This document shows positions 16,960-26,184 of a DNA stretch of 64,000 nucleotides, in pieces. Made by a program: the position numbers and the translations under genes. How positions within the stretch are numbered: position 1 is the stretch's first letter; each line of letters opens with the position of its first letter. The notes under the pieces are model-generated. The model did no database searches. It was not told where the DNA came from and saw only the letters and a program-made list of their open reading frames with translations. The DNA is from Roseicyclus sp. GTDB taxonomy: Bacteria; Pseudomonadota; Alphaproteobacteria; Rhodobacterales; Rhodobacteraceae. The DNA lies in assembly GCA_018401965.1 (NCBI GenBank), contig JAGYJU010000008.1:1-64000 (forward strand). The letters run 5' to 3'.

Positions 16960-18180
16960 TCAGATCACGTCATCGGCGGCCAGTCTTGCGATCTCATCCT
17001 CCGACAGGCCCAGCGCGCCCCAGATCGCGGCATTGTCCTGTCCCAGAACCGGGGGCGGCCTGTCCACATGCGGGGCGGTGCGGTTCAGTTTCACGCCGGT
17101 CGTGGCCACGCGGATATCGGCCCCCACGCCCGGCACGTCCGAATAGGCGTGCAGGAACCCGCGCCCGGCCACCTGGTCGGTCGCCAGCACGTCGCGCACC
17201 GACAGGACCGCGCCGGTGGGCACGCCGAGGGCCGCCAGTTCCTGTGCCCAGGCCTCGGCGGGGCGGGTGCGCAGCACGCGTTCCAGCTCGTCCCGCAAGG
17301 CCAGCCGGTTGCGCTTGCGGTCTTCGCGGGTGGCGTAATCGGGGTGATCCAGCAGGTCGTCGCGCCCCAGGTGGCGGGCCAGCGCCAGCCATTGCTCATC
17401 CTTGTTGGCCGCGATGTTGATCGGCCCATCCAGCGCCTGAAACGTGCCCGACGGGGCAGAGGTGGTGTTTTCATTGCCATGCGCGCCGGGCGCCACCCCC
17501 GCGATCAGGAAATTCGACACCGCCCAGCCCATCGCGGCCAGCACCGATTCCAGCATCGAGACATCGATCAGCGCGCCGCGTGGCCGGGCGTTCAGCGCCG
17601 CGCTGATGGCAAAGGCCGCCGTCAGCCCGCCGATCGTGTCGGCCACCGGAAAGCCAACGCGCAAGGGCGCGCTGGCGGCATCGCCCGTCACCGACATGAC
17701 GCCCGCCATGCCTTGCACGATCTGGTCATAGGCGGGGCGGTCGCGCCAGGGCCCATCCTGCCCAAAGCCGGAAATGGCGCAATAGACCAGGTCGGGCCGC
17801 ACCGTCCGGAGCGTGTCATACCCCAGCCCAAGCCGGTCCATCACGCCGGGGCGAAAATTTTCGACCACCACGTCGGCGTCGGCCACGAGCCGCTTGAACA
17901 GGGCCTTGCCCTCGGGGTGCTTGAGGTTGAGCGTGACCGATTTCTTGCCCGCGTTCTGGGCCAGAAACGAGACGCCCATGCCGCGCGCGTTCAGATCCGG
18001 GTCGGCCCCCAACTGGCGGGCCAGGTCGCCGCGACCGGGGGCCTCGACCTTGATCACCTCGGCGCCGAAATGCACCAGTTGGTGACAGGCGAATGGCCCC
18101 GACAGGACATTGGTCAGGTCCAGAACCCGGATGCCTTCCAAACCGCGCAGGCTGGCCTGTGCCGATGGGGTTTGGGTCAT
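16960..18180 (-). CDS. CaiB/BaiF (class III) CoA-transferase
   Basis: A 406-residue family III CoA-transferase. Signature stretches are VLDLTNVLSGPFACHQL, GAEVIKVEAPGRGD and RPDLVYCAISGFGQDGPW, with the catalytic aspartate in RPAYDQIVQGMAGVM. These enzymes move CoA between carboxylic acids through an aspartyl-CoA intermediate. The ATG at 18180 follows GAGGAGAGCGCAACA; an upstream in-frame start at 18222 adds a Lys/Pro-rich stub and is less likely. It stands alone on the minus strand, so its acid substrate is unknown; the acid catabolism genes further downstream make an organic acid degradation role plausible. Confidence 0.88.
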   Translation of the reverse strand: MTQTPSAQASLRGLEGIRVLDLTNVLSGPFACHQLVHFGAEVIKVEAPGRGDLARQLGADPDLNARGMGVSFLAQNAGKKSVTLNLKHPEGKALFKRLVADADVVVENFRPGVMDRLGLGYDTLRTVRPDLVYCAISGFGQDGPWRDRPAYDQIVQGMAGVMSVTGDAASAPLRVGFPVADTIGGLTAAFAISAALNARPRGALIDVSMLESVLAAMGWAVSNFLIAGVAPGAHGNENTTSAPSGTFQALDGPINIAANKDEQWLALARHLGRDDLLDHPDYATREDRKRNRLALRDELERVLRTRPAEAWAQELAALGVPTGAVLSVRDVLATDQVAGRGFLHAYSDVPGVGADIRVATTGVKLNRTAPHVDRPPPVLGQDNAAIWGALGLSEDEIARLAADDVI

Positions 18181-18292
18181 TGTTGCGCTCTCCTCTTGGG
18201 GCGGTGCCTTGGGTTTGGCCATCCTATGCGGCGCAGCGGGGCGGCCAAGCCCGATCTGCGATCATGGCGCGGCAAGGTTTGATCAGACCGGC

Positions 18293-19657
18293 TTACCCGC
18301 CCGGACGGCGTGCCGGAAAGGCAAGGCGCACGCACAGGCCCCCGGTCGTCTCGCAGGCGGCCAGGTCGAGCGTGCCGCCCGCATCGGTGACGATGTCGCG
18401 TGCGATGCCAAGGCCCATGCCGCTGCCGCGTTCGTCAAGCCGCCCGAAGCGGGCCAGCATCGCCTCGCGCTGCGGTGCGGGAATGCCGGGGCCGTCATCT
18501 TGGATGGTCAGGGTGATCTGGTCGCCAGCGGCGGCACCCGTGATCTGCACGCGGCTTTGCGCATGGCGGGCGGCGTTTTCGATCACCGCGCCCAAGGCCT
18601 CGCTCAGGTCGCCGGCGTCAAGCGCCACCGCAAGATTTGCGTCAAGATCCAGCCCCCAGTCCACGCGCCGCCCGTCGGGCGTCTTGCGCACGACCGCCAA
18701 GACCCGGCGCACCGCATGGGCCAGGTCGCTGTGGCTTGGGGCCGGGTCGGCCAATCGCCGGGCGCGGGCCAATTCGCCATCGACGGTGCGGCGCATCGCG
18801 GACACCACGTCTTCGATGCTGTCGGCCTCGGCCGCGGCACCCTTGTCGCGCAGGCGCGCGGCTTCGCCCATCAGGGCCTGAAGCGGGGTTTTCAACCCAT
18901 GCGCCAGATCGCTGGCCCTGTGGCGCGCGCGGTCCAGGTCGGTGGCGCGCGCATCCAGCATGGCGTCAAGCTCGCGCGCCAGCGCGGTGACCTCGGCGGG
19001 CCAATCGCTGCCCATGCGCGCGGCAGGATCGCGCCGGAGCTGCGCCGCGCGGGCGCGCAACCGCACCAGCGGGCGCAACCCCACCGTGATCTGCACATAG
19101 CCCGCCGCGATCAACACTGCCGCCAAAAGCCCCATGTAGGGCGCCAGGTCGGCCACGAAATCGCGCCGCGCCCGTGTCAGCGCCGCGCTGTCCAGCGCGA
19201 CCAGCGCAACGGCGGTGCCCCCTCCCAGCCGGGCGGGCAGGGTGACGCTGCGCGCCGCCGCCAAAAGCCGTTGATCCAGCGGGCCGGTCAGCCGCAGCGG
19301 CCAGACCTGCCCGTCGGCGGGCGGCGGATCGGCCAGATCCAGCGTCTGGTCCCACAGCGACCGCGACCGCAGCACGCGATCTTGCAGGGCGATTTGCCAG
19401 TACTGGCCCGAATAGGGCTGATCGAACCTGGCATCGACGGGGGCGGCCGCCATGTCGATGTGCCCCGTGGCGGATAGATCGAGCCCGGCCAGAACCTGAT
19501 CAAGCTCTGCCGACATCTCGACCAGCGCGCGCCGTTCGACATGCGCACCAAACAGCGCCGATAGCCCGATGGCCGAGACGCCAAGCGCCAGCACCACCGC
19601 AACGGCCCCCGCGAGCACCAGCCGCAGCCGCAGGCTTGGGCGAAACCCCAAGGTCAC
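18293..19657 (-). CDS. Sensor histidine kinase of the PhoQ/FeuQ-like group
   Basis: A 454-residue kinase: N-terminal membrane helix (LVLAGAVAVVLALGVSAIGL), ~140-residue periplasmic sensor, second helix (YMGLLAAVLIAAGYVQIT), HAMP-like linker, H-box DLAHGLKTPLQALMGEA, N-box ALGAVIENAARHA, DDGPGIP and GSGMGLGIARDI. The HGLKTPL form of the H-box is shared with FeuQ/PhoQ-type kinases. GTG start overlaps the response regulator stop by one base pattern (GTGA), so they are co-translated. In a three-gene operon with a PepSY protein. Confidence 0.9.
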   Translation of the reverse strand: MTLGFRPSLRLRLVLAGAVAVVLALGVSAIGLSALFGAHVERRALVEMSAELDQVLAGLDLSATGHIDMAAAPVDARFDQPYSGQYWQIALQDRVLRSRSLWDQTLDLADPPPADGQVWPLRLTGPLDQRLLAAARSVTLPARLGGGTAVALVALDSAALTRARRDFVADLAPYMGLLAAVLIAAGYVQITVGLRPLVRLRARAAQLRRDPAARMGSDWPAEVTALARELDAMLDARATDLDRARHRASDLAHGLKTPLQALMGEAARLRDKGAAAEADSIEDVVSAMRRTVDGELARARRLADPAPSHSDLAHAVRRVLAVVRKTPDGRRVDWGLDLDANLAVALDAGDLSEALGAVIENAARHAQSRVQITGAAAGDQITLTIQDDGPGIPAPQREAMLARFGRLDERGSGMGLGIARDIVTDAGGTLDLAACETTGGLCVRLAFPARRPGG

Positions 19658-20316
19658 GCGGCCGCCTCCAGGAAATAGCCAAAGCCGCGCCTCGTGCCGA
19701 TGATGCCCGGCCCCAGCTTGCGCCGGAGCCGCGTGATCACCGCCTCGAGCGCGTTGGTTTCGCGGGCATCATCATCGCCATACAGATGTTCCAGCAGTTC
19801 GACCGGCGCCACCACGCGGTCGCGGTGATAGACGAGATAGGACAAGAGCCGGTATTCCAGCGCGGTGATCTCCACCGCCATGCCGGCGACCCAGACGGCC
19901 ATCTTGTTGGTGTCGATGGCAAGCGCGCCGATTTCGGTTCGGGCACTGCCGCCACCGGCTGCGCGGCGCACAAGGGCGCGGGCGCGCGCGATCAGTTCTT
20001 CCATCCGGAAAGGTTTGGGCAGGTAATCATCCGCCCCCGCCTCGATCCCCTCGACGCGGTCCTGCCAGGCCCCGCGCGCAGTCAGCACCAGAACCGGCAT
20101 GTCGCGCCCATTGGCCCGCCACCGCTTGAGCACCGAAAGCCCGTCAAGGCGCGGCAGGCCCAGGTCCAGCACGATCAGGTCGTAGTCTTCGGTATCGCCC
20201 CGGAACCAGGCATCTTCGCCATCGGTGCAGATATCGGCGCGAAACCCGGCCGAGGACAGCGACCGGGCCAGGTCGGCGGCGATCCGTGGATCATCTTCGA
20301 CCACAAGGGCGCGCAT
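19654..20316 (-). CDS. OmpR-type response regulator (PhoP/FeuP-like)
   Basis: A 220-residue regulator with receiver (RALVVEDDPRIAADLARSL, phospho-acceptor D51 in LIVLDLGLPRLDGL, K in YLPKPFRMEELIARAR) and winged-helix domain (ALEYRLLSYLVYHRDRV, ALEAVITRLRRKLG, GTRRGFGYFLE). The start used is the ATG at 20316, which overlaps the upstream PepSY stop as TGATG; a TTG one codon earlier is also in frame. It is flanked by the kinase and PepSY genes and probably controls the operon and the divergent YgiW-like gene. Confidence 0.9.
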   Translation of the reverse strand: MRALVVEDDPRIAADLARSLSSAGFRADICTDGEDAWFRGDTEDYDLIVLDLGLPRLDGLSVLKRWRANGRDMPVLVLTARGAWQDRVEGIEAGADDYLPKPFRMEELIARARALVRRAAGGGSARTEIGALAIDTNKMAVWVAGMAVEITALEYRLLSYLVYHRDRVVAPVELLEHLYGDDDARETNALEAVITRLRRKLGPGIIGTRRGFGYFLEAAA

Positions 20317-20621
20317 CAATCGTCTTCTTCTTCGATCTCGAGGATCGCGCCGGTCGTGGCGTCCACCTCTACCTCGACAAGACGCCCATTCGGGTCGCGG
20401 ATTTCAAGTGAATAGACCCAAAGGCCATCATCGCGTTCCAACTCGATCTCGATGGGAACACCCGGCGCGATCTTCGCGACCTCGTCCAGGATCGCGCCCA
20501 GCGACAGGATCTCGCCCGCGGCCAGCGCATCGCGGGCGCGGTCATGATCGCCATCGTCATCGGCGCGCGCGGGCAGGGCCAGCGCAAGGACAAGACCAAG
20601 AAGGGGCAAGGCATGTTTCAT
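20316..20621 (-). CDS. Periplasmic PepSY-domain protein
   Basis: A 101-residue protein: signal peptide MKHALPLLGLVLALALPARA, then a PepSY-like domain (AGEILSLGAILDEVAKIAPG, VEVDATTGAILEIEEED) that is very acidic. Small PepSY proteins encoded before response regulator/kinase pairs are common and may modulate the kinase in the periplasm. The ATG at 20621 was chosen because it gives a clean signal peptide; the frame is open to 20708. The very acidic tail could bind cations (inference). Confidence 0.8.
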   Translation of the reverse strand: MKHALPLLGLVLALALPARADDDGDHDRARDALAAGEILSLGAILDEVAKIAPGVPIEIELERDDGLWVYSLEIRDPNGRLVEVEVDATTGAILEIEEEDD

Positions 20622-20746
20622 ACACCATCCATAGACTGCCGGACCTGACAGGTCGCTGACAATCGCCATCAGCGGGGTGTCAGGGGGCGCATGGCACAAC
20701 GGGGTCACCGAAACAGAATCATCTGAACCTCGAAAGGTCTGATCCC

Positions 20747-21121
20747 ATGAAGAAATCCCTTGTCGCCCTTGCGGCCCTCGTCACCCTGGCCGCCCCGGTG
20801 CTGGCGCAAACCGTAGCGCCGCAACCCGGCCCCGCCGCCACCTCGACCACCGCCATCACCGCCATCGCCGAGGCGCGGCGCGGCACGATGGTGACCCTGC
20901 AGGGCGTGGTGGACCGCATCACCGACGAAGACGAATTTCACCTGTCCGATGCCAGCGGCTGGGTCGAGATCGATGTGGGCGATGACCGGGTGCCGGTCGA
21001 ACTTGGCGAAACCATCACCGTGCAGGGCTTTGTCGATGACGATTACGGCCCGCGCGAGGTTGAGGCCCGCACCATCACGCGGGCCGATGGTACGGTCGTG
21101 ACCCTTCGGCGCCACGACTGA
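20747..21121 (+). CDS. Periplasmic OB-fold protein, YgiW/YdeI-like
   Basis: A 124-residue protein with signal peptide MKKSLVALAALVTLAAPVLA, a linker, and a compact beta-rich OB-fold domain: RGTMVTLQGVVDRITDEDEF, LSDASGWVEIDVGD and LGETITVQGFVDDDYG. The pattern is that of NirD/YgiW/YdeI stress-tolerance proteins (BOF domain). It is divergent from the PepSY-regulator-kinase operon across 125 bp; in E. coli ygiW lies next to qseBC, so the pairing of such a protein with a two-component system recurs. Ligand unknown. An inverted repeat after the stop (21133-21164) may terminate it. Confidence 0.7.
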   Translation: MKKSLVALAALVTLAAPVLAQTVAPQPGPAATSTTAITAIAEARRGTMVTLQGVVDRITDEDEFHLSDASGWVEIDVGDDRVPVELGETITVQGFVDDDYGPREVEARTITRADGTVVTLRRHD

Positions 21122-21132
21122 CCCGCGCGTTT

Positions 21133-21164
21133 TGGTCGGCCTATGATCCTGTCAGGGCCGACCA
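21133..21164. terminator. Possible bidirectional terminator hairpin
   Basis: TGGTCGGCC (21133-21141) pairs with GGCCGACCA (21156-21164) across a 14-base loop, between convergent genes; it overlaps the last bases of the tauE-like gene. There is no long T-run, so Rho-independent function is uncertain. Confidence 0.4.
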
Positions 21165-21893
21165 GATCAGCCGCAGCGCGATCAGCACCAGCAAGATGTC
21201 GAGGGCGCGGCGAAACCCGCCCTCGCTCATCCGGCCCAGGACCAACCGGCCCAGCATCGTGCCCGCAAGCCCTGCCGCACTCAGCGCGACGACAACCCAA
21301 AGCCATGCGCCGAAGGCAAAGCCGAGGATGCCGAACACCACGACCTTCAGGCAATGCTGCACCGTCATCAGCGCCGCATGGGTGGCGACATGGCCATGGC
21401 GCGGCAGGTTCTGCGATTTGGTGTAGCCCGCGATGAACAGGCCGGTGGCGCCGAAAAACATCGTCAGAAAGCTGGAAATGCCCCCTGTCAGGATCGGAAA
21501 CCGCGACAGCCAGGCGGGCGGTTTCGACAGGACCGACCAGATCACGAACAGGCCCACGGCCAGCTGGATGATCCAGGGCGGCAGTTCCACCGCAACCAGC
21601 CCGCCCAGCACCGCGCCGATCAGCGACCCGAGCGTAAAGCCCTTGAGCGCGGGCCAATGCACATGTTTCAACAACAGCCCCATGCGCCCAGCATTCGACG
21701 CCAGTTGCACCGCGCCATGCACCGGGATCAGCGCCGCGGCGGGCACAAGGCTTGCCATCACCGCCAGCAACAACGCGCCGCCCCCGATGCCAAGCGCCGC
21801 CGTGATCAGCGAGGCGATGAAACTCGACGCCATCAGCCCCCAGAAGGCCAGCGCCGACAGACCCTCGGGCAGGATCAGCGCAAGATCAGCCAT
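21141..21893 (-). CDS. TauE/SafE-family sulfite/anion exporter
   Basis: A 250-residue membrane protein with about eight helices. The family's repeated glycine-rich start is visible (ALAFWGLMASSFIASLITAAL followed by GIGGGALLLAVMASLVP) and again in the second half (GISSFLTMFFGATGLFIAGY). TauE/SafE proteins export sulfite, sulfoacetate or other organic anions. Its placement 8-10 kb from the sulfide oxidation genes and at the edge of the carboxylate cluster fits export of either sulfite or an organic acid; sequence alone does not decide. Ends in TAG within a hairpin. Confidence 0.85.
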   Translation of the reverse strand: MADLALILPEGLSALAFWGLMASSFIASLITAALGIGGGALLLAVMASLVPAAALIPVHGAVQLASNAGRMGLLLKHVHWPALKGFTLGSLIGAVLGGLVAVELPPWIIQLAVGLFVIWSVLSKPPAWLSRFPILTGGISSFLTMFFGATGLFIAGYTKSQNLPRHGHVATHAALMTVQHCLKVVVFGILGFAFGAWLWVVVALSAAGLAGTMLGRLVLGRMSEGGFRRALDILLVLIALRLIWSALTGS

Positions 21894-21957
21894 GGTTCAT
21901 CCTCCCCGAACCCGCTACCCCTTGCACCATGACAACCGGCAAGGGGGGATGGGGCCG

Positions 21958-22434
21958 ATGTATGTGACCTGTGATCTGTATGATGTGCATGGCGAAGCCT
22001 TGGGCGTGCTGCCCACGGGGCTGCGACATTTCGGGGGCAGGGTGCAGTTTCACGGCGCGGCCGTCACCGTCAAGACCCACGAGGTCAACACCCGCGTGCG
22101 CGAATTGGCCAACCAGCCCGGCCATGGCCGGGTGATGGTGGTGGATGGGGGCGGGTCGGACCGCAGGGCGCTGATGGGCGATGTGATCGCGGGTCTTGCG
22201 GCCGGCAATGGCTGGGCTGGCGCGGTGATTTTCGGCGCGGTCCGCGATGTGGCGGACCTGCGCAAGCTTGACCTGGGGATCATGGCGCTTGCCGCGACGC
22301 CCGCGCGCTGTGTGCGGTCGGGCGAGGGCGAGCTGGGCTGCCCCGTGGTGATCGGCGGGGTGCGCGTAAACCCCGGTGACATGATCGTCGCCGACGAAGA
22401 CGGGGTCATCGTGGCCCCGCCCGGCTTGATCTGA
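21958..22434 (+). CDS. RraA-like family protein (putative aldolase/decarboxylase-fold)
   Basis: A 158-residue protein of the RraA/HMG aldolase fold: AGNGWAGAVIFGAVRDVADLR with the Arg-Asp pair used for metal/substrate binding in aldolase members, LAATPARCVRSGEGELG, and VNPGDMIVADEDGVIVAP. Length is that of RNase E regulator RraA rather than the ~230-residue GalC encoded later in this window. Two in-frame ATGs (21949, 21958) follow AAGGGGGG; the second has better spacing. It is convergent with the TTT/prpF operon. It could be an RNase E inhibitor or a small 2-oxoacid aldolase/decarboxylase; context favours the latter weakly. Confidence 0.75.
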   Translation: MYVTCDLYDVHGEALGVLPTGLRHFGGRVQFHGAAVTVKTHEVNTRVRELANQPGHGRVMVVDGGGSDRRALMGDVIAGLAAGNGWAGAVIFGAVRDVADLRKLDLGIMALAATPARCVRSGEGELGCPVVIGGVRVNPGDMIVADEDGVIVAPPGLI

Positions 22435-22457
22435 AACAAGGCAAAGGGCTGCGCGCG

Positions 22458-23433
22458 TCACCGGGGTTCCCAGACCTCGGGGTTGATCATGTGGATCGGC
22501 GCGCCCTCGGCATAGGCGGTGATCTGGTCGTAGATTTCGCTGAATTGCGCGTCCAGCTCATCCTCGGTCACAAAGCCGATATGGGGCGTGGCGATGACAT
22601 TGGGGTGCGTGATCAGCGGATCGGCCGTGTCGGTCAGCGGCTCGGCGTCGAAGACATCCACCGCCACCCGCGCCGGGCGGCCCGCCGCCAAGCCTGCAAC
22701 ACCGCGCCGGGTGCGACCAAGGCCGCGCGCGAGGTGTTGATGAAGCTGGCGGTGGGTTTCATCGCCATCAGGTCATCGGCGGTGACGATGCCCTGCGTCT
22801 CGGGCTTCATGCGGACATGGATGCTGACGAAATCGCTGCCTGCGAAAAACGACGCGCGGCTGTCGGCCACGGTTTCGCCCGCCGCGCGCGCCTTTCGCGG
22901 CCCGCCTCGGACCCCCACCAGACCACGGTCATGCCAAAGGCGCGGGCATAGCCCGCCACCTGTTTGGCGATGCGCCCGTAGCCATATAGCCCCAATTGCC
23001 GCCCGTGCAGCGATTGGCCCGGCGCAAGCTGCCATTGGCCGGCGCGGAGCGCCGCCATTTGCTGTGGCAGGTTCCGCGCGGCGGCAAGGATCAGCGCAAA
23101 GGTCAGTTCGGCCGCCGCCACCGATGGCCCGCCCGCCTGCATGTTGGAACACAACAGCACCTTGTTGCGGGTGCAGCCCGGCACGTCGACATGCGGATAG
23201 ACCGAGCGTTGGCTGATCAGCTTCAGCCCCGGCAACCGGTCCAGAAGCGCACCGGGAATGGCGGTGCGTTCGCGAAACAGCACCAGCGCCTCGGCCCCCG
23301 CCAGCCGGTCGGCGAGCCTGTCGTGATCTTCTACATGATCGTTCCAGACGGTGACATCATGGCCCGCCAGTTTGGCAAAGCTGGGCAGGGTGCGCAGCGT
23401 ATCGAACCAATCGTCGAGAATATGGATGTTCAT
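22458..23433 (-). CDS. D-2-hydroxyacid dehydrogenase, frameshifted twice
   Basis: Three successive minus-strand frames assemble into one ~325-residue protein. Frame one (from ATG 23433) gives MNIHILDDWFDTLRTL through the NAD-binding LHGRQLGLYGYGRIAKQVAG and VVWWGSEAGRER. Frame two, from ~22895, gives GETVADSRASFFAGSDFVS and LMAMKPTASFINTSRAALV. Frame three, from ~22693, gives RPARVAVDVFDAEPLTD with the catalytic-type H in NVIATPHIGFVTEDE. Each junction is repaired by one added base. It ends the minus operon tctC-tctAB-prpF-TPP enzyme and is related to the dehydrogenase at 51030-52028. It should reduce a 2-oxoacid to its D-hydroxyacid or the reverse. Confidence 0.85.
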
Positions 23434-23445
23434 CGATGCCTGTTC

Positions 23446-25092
23446 CTAGTGGCCCTTGGGCGGATGCGCCCGCGCGATGACGGGGGAATGCACTTGATCG
23501 GAAATCGGCACATCCCAGACCGCCGCGCCACCCGTTTGCGCAAAGGCGCGGATCATCTCGGGCAGCGCCGCCAGATCGGTCACGGTTTGCCCGCCGATGC
23601 CAAAGCCGCGCGCGATGGCGGCCAGATCGGTGCGCCCGAAGACCGCGCCTTCGTCCGACAGGCCCTCGGCGCGCAGCTTGTGAATTTCCGACCCGTAGGC
23701 GCCATCGTTCAGCGCCACGATCAGGATGTTCATCTTGTGCCGTGCGATGGTTTCCAATTCCTGCACATGCATCAGCAAGCTGCCGTCACCATCGAACAGG
23801 ACAACGGTTTCATCGGGCCGCGCGGCGGCGACGCCCATGGCAAAGGAAATGCCGTTGCCGATTGCGCCGAATTCCCGGATCGTCAGGAATTTTTCCTGCG
23901 GCCGCGACGGCATATGCGCCACGTAGAACGAACAATGCCCCGAGGAATTGACCATCTGCCAATCACCGGGCAGAGCGGCCTCCAGGGCCGCGACCACGTC
24001 GCGCGGGTCATGCAGGCCCGGCTCTGGCGCAAAACGCGTGCTGTCGGGCGATGCCGTCCTGATCCGCTCCGCCAGATCCGCGCTGCGCCAATCGGGCGCG
24101 CGTTCGGGCAGGGCGGCGGTCAGCGCCTCGACCCCCAGGCGCGCATCGGCGCGCAGATGGGCCTCAGCGGCGACGCGCCCTTGTGACAGCGATACCGGGT
24201 CGGTGTCGATCTGCAACACCTGCGCCTTGGGCCAAAGCGCGCCACCATCGGCATTGTGCCGCGCCAGCGATCCGCCGACCGCGATCACCAGGTCGGCCTG
24301 CGCGAAACACGCGCGCGCGACCTCGTGGCTGAAGCCGCCCGCGACATTCAGGCTGAACGGGTCGTCATGGAACAGGCCGCGCGCGGGCAGGGTGGTGGAC
24401 AACAGCGCATCGATCCGCGCGGCCAATGCGCGGCACGCGGGGCCAGCGCCCGCCTCGACCGCGCCCATGCCCGCCATCACGATCACGCGGCGCGCGCCCG
24501 CGATCATCTCGGCCGCGCGGGCCAGATCCTCGGGGTGGGGGGGGATTGGAAACAGCCTTGGCAAGATCTCCGCCGACGGGGTCGGCAGGGCAGACGCGCC
24601 GGTCCAGTCGCGGTCCTGCAGGTCAAAGGGAATGCCCAGAACCACCGGGCGGCGTTCGCGCGCGGCCTGTGCAAAGGCGTCGCGGATCGCCGTCGGCATC
24701 CGGTCGGGCAGGTGCAGCGCATGATAGGCCGACCCGGTCGCGGTCACGAAGGGCGCCTGGTCGATGGCCTGGTTGTACCAGCCGGATTTGAGCGGCGGCT
24801 CGCCCGCCAGCACCACCATCGGCAGGCGCGCGCGCACCGCGGCGGGCAGGGCTGTCATCAATTGCGTCAGCCCCGGCCCGCAGGTGACGGTGGCAAAGCC
24901 CGTGCGCCCGGTCTTGCGCGCATAGGCCATGGCGGCAGCGGCGGCGCAATGTTCGTGCCGGACATAGACCATCCGGCAGCCCTGTTCGGCCAGCCGCGTG
25001 GCAAAGTTCATGTTGGCATCGCCCAGAAGCGCGAAGGCATCGGTGACGCCTTCCTGCGCCACGGCGCGGGCGAGGATGTCAAAGACCTTCAT
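23446..25092 (-). CDS. Acetolactate synthase-like TPP-dependent enzyme
   Basis: A 548-residue thiamine diphosphate enzyme of the IlvB/POX group. The cofactor-activating Glu lies in VYVRHEHCAAAAAMAYA, the FAD/central domain spans ~190-330, and the TPP/Mg motif is FDGDGSLLMHVQELETIARH with N in IVALNDGAYGSEIHK. It could decarboxylate or carboligate a 2-oxoacid. ATG 25092 overlaps the prpF stop by four bases, and the hydroxyacid dehydrogenase begins 12 bp after its end. In this operon it probably acts on a product of the PrpF isomerase; a biosynthetic role in branched-chain amino acids is unlikely since no small subunit (ilvN) is present. Confidence 0.85.
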   Translation of the reverse strand: MKVFDILARAVAQEGVTDAFALLGDANMNFATRLAEQGCRMVYVRHEHCAAAAAMAYARKTGRTGFATVTCGPGLTQLMTALPAAVRARLPMVVLAGEPPLKSGWYNQAIDQAPFVTATGSAYHALHLPDRMPTAIRDAFAQAARERRPVVLGIPFDLQDRDWTGASALPTPSAEILPRLFPIPPHPEDLARAAEMIAGARRVIVMAGMGAVEAGAGPACRALAARIDALLSTTLPARGLFHDDPFSLNVAGGFSHEVARACFAQADLVIAVGGSLARHNADGGALWPKAQVLQIDTDPVSLSQGRVAAEAHLRADARLGVEALTAALPERAPDWRSADLAERIRTASPDSTRFAPEPGLHDPRDVVAALEAALPGDWQMVNSSGHCSFYVAHMPSRPQEKFLTIREFGAIGNGISFAMGVAAARPDETVVLFDGDGSLLMHVQELETIARHKMNILIVALNDGAYGSEIHKLRAEGLSDEGAVFGRTDLAAIARGFGIGGQTVTDLAALPEMIRAFAQTGGAAVWDVPISDQVHSPVIARAHPPKGH

Positions 25093-26174
25093 GCGCCGCC
25101 CATCAGGCTCGGGTCGACCATCACCTCGCCGCGCGCGATCAGGCGGGCGGTGCGGATCAGGCCCGCCGATTGGAAGGTCGGGCCGTCACTGTACGTGACG
25201 GTGACTTCCATCTCGCCCATCGGGTGTTCGATGACCACGACAGCGGGCGAGGCAGGGATGGGCCTGGTCACGCCTTCGGCCACGGTGCCCGGCATCAGCG
25301 CACAGCTCGCCAGGCATTGCGACCCGGTCACGGCCAGCGTCGGGTGGGTATCCCAGGGCATGAAATAGCGGGCAGAGAAATGGCCATTGCCGCGCGGCGG
25401 CGCGATCAGCCCGATCTTGGGCGTCACCGATTTGGTCACATCGCCCAGCCCCATCAACGTGCCCGCCTGAAGGCGGATCGCCTCCATCTTGGCGAACAGG
25501 GGCTTGTTGTCGTTCAGCTCGGTTACGGTTTCATATCCCGTCAGGCCGAAATCGGCGGCCCGCGCGATCATCATCGGCATGGCGACATCGATACAGGTCA
25601 CCTCGATGCCGTCGATCACGTCGATGCGGTTGCCGGTGGCGAACATCGTGCCGGTTTTCGACCCGACCACATCAAGGAAATTCAGCCCGATGGGGGCGGC
25701 CGTGCCCGGCACACCGTCCAGCGCCACGTCGCCCGCGTAATTGACCCTTCCGCCCGGCGTCTGCACCAGCGCCTCGACCGTGGCACCGGTGTTGACGGCG
25801 CGGATGCGCACGGGTGTCACCCCGTCCTGTGCCGGCACCAGCCCCATCTCGATGGCGGCCGGGCCGACGCCCACAAGGATGTTGCCGCAGGTCGGGCCAT
25901 AATCGACCAGCTGTTCCTCGACCGAGACCTGGGCAAAGAAATAATCCACGTCGATGCCCGGCTCTGCCGATTTCGACAGCATGGCGGTCTTGGTCGTCAC
26001 CGCCACGCCGCCGCCCAGGCCATCGATGTTTCGCGCGTTGCCCGCGCCCATCACCTGGCACAGCACCTTTGCCAACTGGTCACGATCTTGCGGCAGGTCT
26101 TCGCGCCGGAAATAGGGCCCGCGCGATGTGCCGCCGCGCAGGAACCAGAACGAAACGGGGGTTTGAACGGTCAT
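25089..26174 (-). CDS. PrpF/4-oxalomesaconate tautomerase family protein
   Basis: A 361-residue PrpF-type isomerase of the diaminopimelate epimerase-like fold: FWFLRGGTSRGPYFRREDLP, NIDGLGGGVAVTTKTAML, GPTCGNILVGVGPAA, VNTGATVEALVQTPGG and MGLGDVTKSVTPKIGLI, with the internal GTMFATGNRIDVID motif. It resembles the galD product encoded at 60977-62044. PrpF proteins isomerise cis/trans or shift double bases in unsaturated tricarboxylates such as aconitate or 4-oxalomesaconate. The start at 26174 was chosen because GAGGCGACC precedes it and the family start is MTVQTPVSFWF. Ten bases separate it from the TctA-TctB gene, placing a transporter and isomerase in one operon. Confidence 0.88.
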   Translation of the reverse strand: MTVQTPVSFWFLRGGTSRGPYFRREDLPQDRDQLAKVLCQVMGAGNARNIDGLGGGVAVTTKTAMLSKSAEPGIDVDYFFAQVSVEEQLVDYGPTCGNILVGVGPAAIEMGLVPAQDGVTPVRIRAVNTGATVEALVQTPGGRVNYAGDVALDGVPGTAAPIGLNFLDVVGSKTGTMFATGNRIDVIDGIEVTCIDVAMPMMIARAADFGLTGYETVTELNDNKPLFAKMEAIRLQAGTLMGLGDVTKSVTPKIGLIAPPRGNGHFSARYFMPWDTHPTLAVTGSQCLASCALMPGTVAEGVTRPIPASPAVVVIEHPMGEMEVTVTYSDGPTFQSAGLIRTARLIARGEVMVDPSLMGGA

Positions 26175-26184
26175 CAGGGTCGCC

